11,885 nt of DNA from an uncultured Barnesiella sp. (GCA_904502265.1 CAJGDT010000032.1:1-11885), one strand, 5' to 3'. Counted from the stretch's first letter, positions 1 through 7,625 are shown. Program-made: numbers and translations. The notes: generated by a model from the sequence alone, not told the origin.

Positions 1-110
1 ACGAAAGCAGGACCTTTACCGGGTTTTACGTGAAGGAATTCAACGATGAAGTAGTAAGTACCATCGATATCGAGGCACATACCATTTTTAAAATCAGCTG
101 TGGTTGCCAT
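1..110 (-). CDS. efp: Elongation factor P, N-terminal part (cut by window edge)
   Basis: Elongation factor P binds ribosomes stalled on consecutive prolines and promotes peptide-bond formation. Only the first 36 codons plus two bases are inside the window, starting at the ATG complementary to 108-110. The reading is MATTADFKNGMCLDIDG, then a Y/F-rich strand, then VKPGKGPAF. This matches the N-terminal KOW-like domain I of EF-P. The PGKG loop carries Lys32, which aligns with the loop-tip lysine that is beta-lysylated in E. coli; whether it is modified here cannot be told. The gene is too short here to judge domains II and III. It lies downstream of cinA on the same strand but has a good promoter of its own in the 122-base gap. 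No Shine-Dalgarno is seen; the bases before ATG are AT-rich, as is usual in Bacteroidota. Identification is secure despite truncation. Confidence 0.94.
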   Translation of the reverse strand, partial: MATTADFKNGMCLDIDGTYYFIVEFLHVKPGKGPAF

Positions 111-151
111 AATATTGTTTTATTTAATTTAAAATTTTCTCTATCTAAGAA

Positions 152-168
152 GGCCTTACTCTAAGGCC
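152..168 (-). other. Small hairpin at the 5' end of the efp leader
   Basis: A perfect 7-bp inverted repeat (GGCCTTA / TAAGGCC) with a 3-base loop lies just downstream of the predicted efp -7 element. The predicted start of transcription falls at its upstream edge, around 166-169. If so, the mRNA would begin with this hairpin, roughly 40 bases before the ATG. It has no T-run and is not an attenuator in form. It might stabilise the 5' end or act as a dyad protein site; function is unknown. Confidence 0.55.
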
Positions 169-171
169 ACG

Positions 172-203
172 CAAAGGTAATTATTTTTGCAATACTTTGC
201 AAT
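172..203 (-). promoter_or_regulatory. efp promoter (Bacteroides type)
   Basis: On the minus strand the element TACCTTTG (172-179) is a perfect match to the Bacteroidota -7 consensus TAnnTTTG. Twenty bases upstream is ATTG (200-203), a three-of-four match to the -33 TTTG. The spacing is right for the primary sigma factor of the phylum. It predicts a leader of about 57 bases before efp. Called from consensus only; a start site has not been measured. Confidence 0.7.
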
Positions 204-204
204 A
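186..204. repeat. Tandem 9-bp direct repeat inside the efp promoter
   Basis: TTTGCAATA occurs at 186-194 and again at 196-204, a 10-bp period with one C between the copies. The pair sits in the spacer and -33 region of the predicted efp promoter, so both copies would lie on the same face of the helix. This arrangement suits a regulator's binding site, but no regulator is known from the sequence and chance in AT-rich DNA is possible. Confidence 0.6.
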
Positions 205-232
205 AACACACTCACAAAGTAGGCGAAAAACT

Positions 233-1483
233 TCAGCAGTCACAACGCAGCAATAGGTCAACAAGCATCATTATGGCACGTTGGGTAGCCCTCTCAATGA
301 TAAAGGCACGCGTTCCAACAAAATGCCCGCACTCGCTCACAACCTTATCACCGCAGCAAACCGCCATCCACACAGTTCCCACCGGCTTATCGGGAGTTCC
401 ACCGTTAGGTCCTGCTATGCCCGATGTTGCTATAGCGCAGGTTGTATTGGCCAATCGCATTACACCTGTAGCCATAGCCTCGACAACCGGTTGACTCACC
501 GCACCATTTTGAGCAAGCATCTCTTCTGACACGCCCAACACTCGTTGCTTTACATCATTGCTATAAGCTACCACCGAACCATTAAAGTAGGCCGAGCTAC
601 CACTTATCAATGTTATTTCGTGAGCAATATTTCCACCCGTACAACTCTCGGCTGTAGCAACAGACAATCCTTTTTCAAGCAGGATTTTACCCAATGCACC
701 TCCGAGGGTAGTATCTTCTTCACAGAATATATCATCATCAAGTATATTGCGAAGTTTTTCGACCATTTCATCGAGGTTTTTCGACAACAAGGCCTCATCG
801 TTGCCCCTGGCTGTGAGGCGCAAACGCACTACACCGGGGATAGGCAAATAGGCCAACTTGATGAAAGATGGCAATTCGGCCTCAAAGGTTGTCAAACGCT
901 CTGATAAGCCCGACTCGGTATTGCGAAAGACCATCAACGTACGGTGCAAGATTGCATCGTGGTCGCCATAATGGGTACGCAAACGTTGCAGTACCTCGCC
1001 TTGCATAGCCACACGCATCTCATTGGGCACACCGGGCATAGCTACAAGCACCTTAGTTCCTTGTTCAAACCACATAATAGGAGCTGTACCCACAGGGTTG
1101 GGAATAACAGTACATACATCGGGCACCTCGGCCTGACGGCGAGTAGACTCGTTCATCTGAAGCCCTCTTGCGGAAAAGTAACGAAGATTTTGTTCATAGA
1201 CACTATTGTCAAAAATCATCTTACCACCAAAGTACCTACACAGCACCGGCTTGGTGACATCGTCGGATGTAGGCCCCAAGCCACCGGTCATCAGCACAAC
1301 ATCGACACGCAAAAAAGCCGATGAAATGGCCTCGGTTATATCCTCGGCATTATCACTAATGGTAGTGATACGAGTCACCTCCCACCCTTGCTTATTGAGC
1401 TCGGTAGCCATCCATTTCGAGTTGGTATCAAGGACTTGACCTATAAGCAACTCATCTCCAATTACAATAATTTCGCTCTTCAT
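233..1483 (-). CDS. cinA: CinA-family nicotinamide-nucleotide amidohydrolase
   Basis: Two-domain cytoplasmic CinA. Residues about 3-170 are the MoaB/MogA-like (COG1058) domain, with the loop MTGGLGPTSDDVT at 65-77; in some CinA proteins this domain hydrolyses ADP-ribose or related dinucleotides. Residues about 255-416 are the PncC-like NMN deamidase domain (COG1546), which recycles nicotinamide mononucleotide to nicotinate mononucleotide. It shows AESCTGG (278-284) with the Ser nucleophile at 280, Tyr307 and Lys312 in AYSNDVK, and SGIAGPNGGTPDKPVGT (354-370). All the catalytic positions I expect are present. The 416-aa length is normal. I chose the ATG at 1483, which starts exactly at the family's usual MKSEIIVIGDE. 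A TTG further upstream (1510) would run 20 bases into tsaD and add nine residues not expected in the family. The ATG lies 7 bases after the tsaD stop, so the two are probably co-transcribed and translationally coupled. No terminator is seen between cinA and efp. The name comes from competence induction in streptococci and does not imply competence here. Confidence 0.96.
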   Translation of the reverse strand: MKSEIIVIGDELLIGQVLDTNSKWMATELNKQGWEVTRITTISDNAEDITEAISSAFLRVDVVLMTGGLGPTSDDVTKPVLCRYFGGKMIFDNSVYEQNLRYFSARGLQMNESTRRQAEVPDVCTVIPNPVGTAPIMWFEQGTKVLVAMPGVPNEMRVAMQGEVLQRLRTHYGDHDAILHRTLMVFRNTESGLSERLTTFEAELPSFIKLAYLPIPGVVRLRLTARGNDEALLSKNLDEMVEKLRNILDDDIFCEEDTTLGGALGKILLEKGLSVATAESCTGGNIAHEITLISGSSAYFNGSVVAYSNDVKQRVLGVSEEMLAQNGAVSQPVVEAMATGVMRLANTTCAIATSGIAGPNGGTPDKPVGTVWMAVCCGDKVVSECGHFVGTRAFIIERATQRAIMMLVDLLLRCDC

Positions 1484-1490
1484 TGTATGA

Positions 1491-2510
1491 TTATAATTCG
1501 ACACGAGCAAAGGGTGCCTTGCTCATATCACAAAAGTCTTTATCTTGATACTTAAAGTAACCAGTAATGGCTACCATCGCAGCATTATCGGTAGTAAAAG
1601 AGAGACGGGGCAAATGTATACGCCATCCGTACTTTTGCGAATATTGCTCAAAGGCGGCACGTACAGCCGAGTTGGCCGATACACCACCGGCTACAGCGAC
1701 CTCTTTAATACCGGTCTCTTTTACAGCTTTGTTGAGTTTATCCATCAGAATTGCCACAATAGTCGATTGTAAAGAGGCACACAAATCGCACTTATTTTTT
1801 TCGATGAAATCGGCATCTTCTTTCAATCTATCACGAAGGAGATAGAGGAATGAAGTTTTCAATCCACTAAAACTATAGTCGTAGCCTGGAATATGGGGTT
1901 TGCTAAAAGTAAATGCCTTAGGATTACCCTCCTGAGCCAAACGGTCAATAACAGGACCTCCGGGATAAGGGAGCCCCATTACCTTGGCACATTTATCAAA
2001 GGCTTCACCGGCAGCATCGTCAATAGTTTGACCTATTACCTCCATCTCATTATACGACGACACTTTTATTATCTGCGAGTTACCACCCGACACCAAGAGG
2101 CACAAGAATGGGAAGCGCGGAGGGTTAAATTCGGCTCCGGGTTGTTCGATGAAATGGGCCAAAACGTGCGCTTGAAGGTGATTGACATCAACCATTGGGA
2201 TGTTAAGTGCAGTAGCCAAACCTTTGGCAAAAGATGTACCGACCAACAACGAGCCCATAAGACCCGGACCACGAGTAAATGCTATCGCATCAATCTCGCT
2301 CTTATCAATGCCGGCACGCTTGATAGCCTCCGATACTACCGGCACGATATTCTGCTGATGTGCACGAGAAGCTAATTCCGGCACAACACCACCATAAGCC
2401 TCATGCACGGCCTGTCCGGCTATCACGTTTGACAACAGGACTCCATCTCTTATCACTGCCGACGATGTATCGTCGCACGATGACTCTATACCCAATATTG
2501 TAATACTCAT
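1491..2510 (-). CDS. tsaD: tRNA N6-adenosine threonylcarbamoyltransferase TsaD
   Basis: TsaD (Kae1/Gcp family, formerly called O-sialoglycoprotein endopeptidase) transfers the threonylcarbamoyl group from TC-AMP to A37 of ANN-decoding tRNAs, making t6A; it works with TsaB and TsaE. The 339-aa product has the family's normal length. It begins ITILGIESSCDDTS (residues 3-16). The metal-binding motif HLQAH gives His111 and His115, and FTTDNAAM supplies the third ligand Asp308. The ASKHA-fold signatures LLVSGGNSQ (138-146), DDAAGEAFDK (164-173) and AGGVSANSAVR (274-284) are intact. The ATG at 2510 directly precedes the conserved N-terminus and has an A-rich upstream region without a Shine-Dalgarno. 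It is the first gene of a tsaD-cinA pair and is divergent from the tamB-like gene. tsaB and tsaE are not in this window. Confidence 0.98.
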   Translation of the reverse strand: MSITILGIESSCDDTSSAVIRDGVLLSNVIAGQAVHEAYGGVVPELASRAHQQNIVPVVSEAIKRAGIDKSEIDAIAFTRGPGLMGSLLVGTSFAKGLATALNIPMVDVNHLQAHVLAHFIEQPGAEFNPPRFPFLCLLVSGGNSQIIKVSSYNEMEVIGQTIDDAAGEAFDKCAKVMGLPYPGGPVIDRLAQEGNPKAFTFSKPHIPGYDYSFSGLKTSFLYLLRDRLKEDADFIEKNKCDLCASLQSTIVAILMDKLNKAVKETGIKEVAVAGGVSANSAVRAAFEQYSQKYGWRIHLPRLSFTTDNAAMVAITGYFKYQDKDFCDMSKAPFARVEL

Positions 2511-2558
2511 ATCTTTTCTTGTTTTTAAGGTATTCTAAACACCATTTACTCAGAATTG

Positions 2559-2590
2559 CAAATTTAAATATTTTATGCGAAAGAAAGAAA
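2559..2590 (-). promoter_or_regulatory. tsaD-cinA promoter (Bacteroides type)
   Basis: The minus strand carries TAAATTTG (complement of 2559-2566), a perfect TAnnTTTG -7 element. Twenty bases upstream is TTTC (complement of 2587-2590), three of four to the -33 TTTG. Predicted start of transcription is near 2553-2556, giving a leader of about 45 bases for tsaD. It is back to back with the tamB promoter in a 148-bp AT-rich gap. Confidence 0.65.
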
Positions 2591-2609
2591 GTTTTTATGA
2601 ACTTCAATC

Positions 2610-2641
2610 ATGGTAATATATTAAAAAAAACGCTAACTTTG
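2610..2641 (+). promoter_or_regulatory. tamB promoter with very short leader
   Basis: TAACTTTG at 2634-2641 matches TAnnTTTG perfectly. The corresponding -33 position (about 2610-2613, ATGG) is a poor match, and an A-tract of eight lies in the spacer. The -7 element ends only 17 bases before the ATG at 2659, so the message should start about 12-14 bases before the start codon. Consensus call only. Confidence 0.6.
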
Positions 2642-2658
2642 TACTTTGGTTATATAGT

Positions 2659-5600
2659 ATGAGAAAGTATTTCAGAATAATAAAGCGCATATTCCAAGTG
2701 TTTATATTGACACTTGCCGCAGTGTACGTTTTATTATATCTGATTATTTCATTACCCAACATCCAAGATTCGCTACGCAGTAAGGCTGAATATGAGTTGA
2801 GTAAGTTACTAGAAGTACCACTTACTATATCTCGCATAGAGTTTTCTCCATTTAATCGCATAGAACTCTTCGACGTAACCATCCCCGACCAAAAAGGAGA
2901 CACACTACTATATGCCAACAAGATAGGTGTGGGCATATCGCTTGAGGAGCTCACCTTAAATGACCGCATATGCCTCAACAACATACAGTTGTTTGGTATG
3001 GATGCCAATATCGTACAAGAAACACCCAACGGTCAAACCAACCTTCAATTTATCATTGATGCTTTTCAGCCCAAAGAACAACAGGAACCTGCAGCAATAG
3101 ACTTGCGCATCAGTTCGGCTATGATACGTCGCAGTCGTGTATCGTATAACGTGCTATCAGAGCCACACTTACCCGATAGCTGCTTCGATGCAAACCACAT
3201 TGAAATAAGCGACCTGAGTACAACACTCAATATACGTGCATTAAATAGTGACTCTCTCAATGTGCAAATCAAGCGCTTGTCTTGCAAAGAACAATCCGGC
3301 ATCGATATTGAGCGTCTTTCTCTTCACGCACAAGCCAACCGCTACCACGCAAAGATCTCAGACTTCGTTCTACAATTGCCCCACTCCCGCATAGAACCTC
3401 AGATAGAGGCAAAATTTACAAACGTAGAGCGATTTGAACAACTGCTTGACAGTTCGTATTTCAATGTAAACATCGACAACTCGCACATCACTCCGTCGGA
3501 TATTGCGGCATTAGTGCCAGCTTTCTACAAGTTCCACTCTCCTATATCAGTTACTTGCAAGGCCGAAGGAAAACATACCGACATAACTGTTCACCATGTA
3601 AATATAGACATGGGCAACAAGGCCATTGTACTGAACATTGATGGCGATATGCTGAACATATCTAACCACAAGAATCTCAATTTTGACAAATGCAATATTC
3701 AGTTAAACACCAAGAAACATGGCCCTGCATTACTGTTAGAAAATATTGCAATAGAAGATTCTACAGTAAACAATATTCTGCACAATGCCGATGCAATTAC
3801 CTTTAACAGCATAATCTCGGGAACAACACCTAATATCAAAACTCAGTTGGCACTCAAATGTGGATTAGGCGAGCTGGCGACACGACTTACAATTACCGGC
3901 GATAGCACCCTTAATCGCTTAGCTTGTTACGGACAGATTGAAAGTAATGGAATAGACGTAAGCAAAATATTAGCAGGAAACTCGCCCGTAGGAATCGTAG
4001 CACTGAAGGCCAACATAAATGGTATTGCCAACCAAAAGAAAATAACAAAAGCAGCCTTTGATGGCAAGGTAAATCGCATTGACTTCAACCAATACACCTA
4101 TAACGACATCGATATTAAGGCTCAATTAGACAATAACAGCTACAACGCACAGGTTGCAATTGACGACCCTAACGGACAAATAGAATTGGAGGGATTTGTA
4201 GACCTTTCCAACCCCGACACTTATGCCAATGTAATAATGGATTGTACCAATATAGACTTGGCAGCCCTCAACTTAGTACCTCAAGCAGCAGGTAATAAGT
4301 TAACATTCGACCTCAGCGCAAATTATAGTGGCAAACAAATTGAAAAAGCCAACGGATATATACACATCAGCGACCTTTGGTATGGCAATACCAAAGAGAG
4401 TTTTAACTGGAAGCAATTAAACATCGATGCTCAACACACTACCGACCAACAACAAATAACCATAACATCGGACTACATTAATGGACAAATAGAGGGCGAG
4501 TACACTTTCAACACAATCTTATACTCCTTACAAAACATCGCATCCCAATTTATTCCCTCTGTAGTAGCTCCGAAACAACCCAATGAAGTGGCAGTGAAGA
4601 GTGAGGAAAATGTAAAAAACAACTTTGAATGGGACTTTACCGTCGTGCCACACCTCAAGATGGCTCAACTATTGAAGTTCCCTGTAACACTCACCGACAC
4701 TGCACATATTGAAGGCTCTATTGAAGACGATAAACAATTGATACAACTCAAAGCCGCAGTACCTTATATGTGGGCCGGACTTACCCACCTCGAAGGAATA
4801 AATATCAATCTTGAGAACACCGATCAGAAACTACAAATTTCGGCCCAGACAAACATCCTTAACGCCCAACAAAAGGCAACCTCAGTGGCGCTCTATGGTA
4901 ATGCCGCAAACGATAGTCTTGAGCTATCGGTCAATTGGGACGCCCACACACAGAAATTGTATAACGGATATATAAGTTTAGGATCAAAACTGTCGAAGAA
5001 TGAGAATAATGAACTCGACATTGATATAAATATCCATCCTACCACCTTTGCCATCAACGACACTGTGTGGAATATAAAGCCTGCTTCTATAACTATCAAA
5101 GACAAGTACTTAGATGTCGATAGCATAGATATTTCACGCCCCTCGCAACACCTATTCATCAATGGTAGAGTATCACACAACCCACAAGATACTCTACATA
5201 TAGACTTGCAAGAAATCAACCTCGACTATATTTTTAAAACTCTTAATATAGACTTTGTAACCTTTGCCGGCTATGCAACCGGTCGCGTAGATGTGGCCGA
5301 TATATATGGTCAATCACCTTACATATGCACACGAAAACTCGACATTCGTGACTTCTCATACAATAATACTACCTTTGGCCATTTGTCGGCGTTCAGCCAA
5401 CTTGAAACCGAAAATATGGGTATACTTATCAAAGGTATAATAAGCAATAAGAAAGAGACAGAAAGCTATGTAGACGGTTATATATTCCCAACCAAAGATT
5501 CACTATCCATAGCATTTGATGCCGAAGATATACCCCTTAAATTCATTCGACCCTTTATCAACTCTATCCTGTTAGATGTAGAAGGAACAGCTTCAGGAAA

Positions 5601-7269
5601 CGTTGTATTGGAAGGAACATTTGAGCGCATATATATATATGGTGACGCCTACGCCAGCGACTTTGCCTTCAGCGTACCTTTTATCAACACACGCTACCAC
5701 CTATCCGATAGCATACACTTTACCAAAGACCGTATTTTCTTTGACAATGTTACGGTATACGACGAACACAACCACACAGCCAAAGGTCGTGGATCAATCA
5801 AGCACAAATATTTCACTCAAACCGAATACAATATCGACATCTACGATGCAGACCGAGTATTGGCCTTCAATGTGCCACGCACAATAGGTATTCCATATTA
5901 TGGCACAATATTCGGCTCGGGAAACGTTAACGTATCGGGTAACGACTACAACACTCATATTGCGGTAAACATGACGCCAAGCCGCAACTCAAACTTCACG
6001 TTTGTATTATCCAACACAACAAGCGCCGAAGACTACCCGTTCCTCACCTTCTCAAACAAGCGTGAAGAGGCTCCCAAAGAAGAAGTTTACATAAGCGAGA
6101 TCGACAGCTTTGTAAGAAATAACAACATGCTGATGGAGAAAAAGAAGACCGTCAGCAATATACAAAACATACTTAATGTCTCCATTACGGCCGATATCAA
6201 CCCCGACTCAGAAATCAACATTGTGATGAATGAGATTACCGGTGATAAGATGCAAGCCTATGGCGAAGGAACAATGCGACTCGACTACAACACAGCCGAT
6301 AATGAGATACTTATGTATGGCCACATGAGTGTCGACAAGGGTACATACGACTTTAGTATCGAAGATATCATCACTCGCAACTTCAAGATACAACAAGGAG
6401 GAAGTGTATCGTTCCAAGGTAATCCACTTGAGGCAACCCTCGACATTAGCGCGATTTACTCCCTTCAAGCAAACCTGGCCGATTTGGATGCCTCATTTAC
6501 CAACGACAGTGAAATAACACGTACCAATGTGCCGGTAAATACCATCCTACTCATCAAAGGTCCTCTCATGCAACCCGATATCAACTTCGATATTGACCTC
6601 CCCACCCTCAGTTCCGACATGGAGAGCCGCATGAATAGTATCATCAATACCGACGAGATGATGACTCGTCAGATAATATACCTACTTGCACTCAATCGTT
6701 TTTATACAGCCGAATATAGCTCAAACCAACAGTCGTACAACGAATTGGGTGCCATAGCAGCTTCTACCCTATCATCGTCAATAGGCGCCCTCATGGGGCA
6801 ATTGAGTGACAACTGGAGCATCTCCCCGAAGGTTCGTAGCGAGAGAGGCGACTTTACCGACCTTGAAGTAGACCTATTACTCTCGAGCCAACTACTCAAC
6901 AATCGCCTCTTGTTTAATGGTAGTTTTGGCTACCGAGACAGCCGCTACAATACGACCAATTTTATTGGCGACTTCGACATCGAGTATCTATTGACCGAAA
7001 ATGGCAACTTGCGCTTGAAGGGATACAACCACTTCAACGACCGCAACCATACCATGCGCACAGCCATTACCACTCAGGGACTCGGTCTTATCTACAAACA
7101 CGACTTCAATACTTGGAGCAACTTCTTTGAATTTTCAAAAATCAAACTCTTCACAGAAGAGGAGGATGAAGAAGAATACGAGGAGTACGAAGAGGAAGAT
7201 ACTGACGAAAACAATCTCATACAACCCGTCGACACAGTCATCACCATTACCCCCGACATATTGGAGTAA
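2659..7269 (+). CDS. tamB: TamB-like AsmA/DUF490 translocation and assembly module protein
   Basis: A 1536-aa envelope protein of the TamB (DUF490) family, part of the AsmA-like bridge proteins. These span the periplasm with a long beta-taco groove and are linked to outer-membrane protein assembly (with a TamA/BamA-like barrel) or phospholipid transport. Residues 1-10 are basic, followed by a membrane segment at about 11-31 (IFQVFILTLAAVYVLLYLII), the usual single inner-membrane anchor. The following VPLTISRIEFSPFNRIELFDVTI is the AsmA-like start. The middle is long, beta-rich and repetitive in pattern, with many alternating D/N/I strands. The C-terminal DUF490 domain runs from about 1160 to 1490 and includes MQAYGEGTMRLDY (1198-1210), GGSVSFQGNP (1247-1256), a conserved INFDIDLP and a LLALNRFY segment near 1341-1348. 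After it comes an acidic stretch at 1500-1517 and a hydrophobic end (TVITITPDILE). The ATG at 2659 gives an intact anchor. The gene is monocistronic in this view, divergent from tsaD and convergent with rpmH. No TamA/BamA-like gene is next to it. Family assignment is firm; the exact cargo is unknown. Confidence 0.93.
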   Translation: MRKYFRIIKRIFQVFILTLAAVYVLLYLIISLPNIQDSLRSKAEYELSKLLEVPLTISRIEFSPFNRIELFDVTIPDQKGDTLLYANKIGVGISLEELTLNDRICLNNIQLFGMDANIVQETPNGQTNLQFIIDAFQPKEQQEPAAIDLRISSAMIRRSRVSYNVLSEPHLPDSCFDANHIEISDLSTTLNIRALNSDSLNVQIKRLSCKEQSGIDIERLSLHAQANRYHAKISDFVLQLPHSRIEPQIEAKFTNVERFEQLLDSSYFNVNIDNSHITPSDIAALVPAFYKFHSPISVTCKAEGKHTDITVHHVNIDMGNKAIVLNIDGDMLNISNHKNLNFDKCNIQLNTKKHGPALLLENIAIEDSTVNNILHNADAITFNSIISGTTPNIKTQLALKCGLGELATRLTITGDSTLNRLACYGQIESNGIDVSKILAGNSPVGIVALKANINGIANQKKITKAAFDGKVNRIDFNQYTYNDIDIKAQLDNNSYNAQVAIDDPNGQIELEGFVDLSNPDTYANVIMDCTNIDLAALNLVPQAAGNKLTFDLSANYSGKQIEKANGYIHISDLWYGNTKESFNWKQLNIDAQHTTDQQQITITSDYINGQIEGEYTFNTILYSLQNIASQFIPSVVAPKQPNEVAVKSEENVKNNFEWDFTVVPHLKMAQLLKFPVTLTDTAHIEGSIEDDKQLIQLKAAVPYMWAGLTHLEGININLENTDQKLQISAQTNILNAQQKATSVALYGNAANDSLELSVNWDAHTQKLYNGYISLGSKLSKNENNELDIDINIHPTTFAINDTVWNIKPASITIKDKYLDVDSIDISRPSQHLFINGRVSHNPQDTLHIDLQEINLDYIFKTLNIDFVTFAGYATGRVDVADIYGQSPYICTRKLDIRDFSYNNTTFGHLSAFSQLETENMGILIKGIISNKKETESYVDGYIFPTKDSLSIAFDAEDIPLKFIRPFINSILLDVEGTASGNVVLEGTFERIYIYGDAYASDFAFSVPFINTRYHLSDSIHFTKDRIFFDNVTVYDEHNHTAKGRGSIKHKYFTQTEYNIDIYDADRVLAFNVPRTIGIPYYGTIFGSGNVNVSGNDYNTHIAVNMTPSRNSNFTFVLSNTTSAEDYPFLTFSNKREEAPKEEVYISEIDSFVRNNNMLMEKKKTVSNIQNILNVSITADINPDSEINIVMNEITGDKMQAYGEGTMRLDYNTADNEILMYGHMSVDKGTYDFSIEDIITRNFKIQQGGSVSFQGNPLEATLDISAIYSLQANLADLDASFTNDSEITRTNVPVNTILLIKGPLMQPDINFDIDLPTLSSDMESRMNSIINTDEMMTRQIIYLLALNRFYTAEYSSNQQSYNELGAIAASTLSSSIGALMGQLSDNWSISPKVRSERGDFTDLEVDLLLSSQLLNNRLLFNGSFGYRDSRYNTTNFIGDFDIEYLLTENGNLRLKGYNHFNDRNHTMRTAITTQGLGLIYKHDFNTWSNFFEFSKIKLFTEEEDEEEYEEYEEEDTDENNLIQPVDTVITITPDILE

Positions 7270-7368
7270 TCACACACACGACAACACATCCACTTCTTTT
7301 GGGGGGATATCGTATAGATTATTGTAAAGAGATAGTTGCAAGCTATAGATTTGGTATCACACACCACT

Positions 7369-7413
7369 ATACACCAACAGCGCAACCCCTTTGGGATTGC
7401 GCTGTTGGTGTAT
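7369..7413. terminator. Long hairpin between convergent tamB and rpmH, terminator-like without U-tract
   Basis: A 17-bp perfect stem (left arm 7369-7385, right arm 7397-7413, core ACCAACAGCGCAA / TTGCGCTGTTGGT) is followed, after one mismatch, by a CCC/GGG inner stem closing a TTT loop. It lies 100 bases past the tamB stop and 57 bases past the rpmH stop, so it may end both convergent transcripts. Neither flank has a run of T, so it is not a textbook intrinsic terminator; it could instead protect processed 3' ends. The rest of 7270-7470 shows no gene. Confidence 0.6.
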
Positions 7414-7469
7414 CGAATAATTTGGAATCCAATTTTAAATCGGACTCATAATCGTGTCGTTCGACAGGA

Positions 7470-7625
7470 TTATTTCTTGTACATCTCGTCCGATACTGTG
7501 AGTACTTTGCGACCTTTAGCACGACGGCTTGCGAGAACACGACGACCGTTTGCGGTAGACATTCTCAAGCGGAAACCGTGCTTGTTTACTCTCTTTCTGT
7601 TTGAGGGTTGAAATGTTCTTTTCAT
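7470..7625 (-). CDS. rpmH: 50S ribosomal protein L34
   Basis: L34 is a small basic protein of the large ribosomal subunit. The 51-aa product starts MKRTFQPSNRKRVNKHGF, the near-universal L34 N-terminus, and continues RMSTANGRRVLASRRAKGRK, also conserved. About a third of the residues are Arg or Lys. The C-terminal extension VLTVSDEMYKK is slightly longer than in E. coli (46 aa) and fits Bacteroidota L34. It reads from the ATG complementary to 7623-7625 to a TAA at 7470-7472. It has its own promoter and is not beside rnpA or dnaA, its neighbours in many other bacteria. It faces tamB across the long hairpin. Confidence 0.97.
   Translation of the reverse strand: MKRTFQPSNRKRVNKHGFRLRMSTANGRRVLASRRAKGRKVLTVSDEMYKK

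Noticed and set aside
1484..1510. Upstream TTG start for cinA that would overlap tsaD
   Set aside because: It adds nine residues not expected in the family; the ATG at 1483 starts at the conserved N-terminus.
1893..2375. 160-codon plus-strand open frame
   Set aside because: Antisense shadow of tsaD, which has all its metal-binding and fold motifs.
2604..3029. 141-codon minus-strand open frame over the tamB start
   Set aside because: Antisense to the tamB anchor and promoter; no family resemblance and no promoter of its own.
5629..5640. (AT)6 dinucleotide run inside tamB as a phase-variation tract
   Set aside because: Only six units, and it encodes an ordinary beta-strand (RIYIYGD). Too short to claim slippage-based switching.
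7303..7308. Run of six G downstream of tamB
   Set aside because: Not in a gene or near a start codon, and a single short run; no G-quadruplex pattern of four tracts.
7455..7466. TGTCG-TT-CGACA dyad just after the rpmH stop as its terminator
   Set aside because: A 5-bp stem with a 2-base loop is not stable as RNA, and no T run follows.
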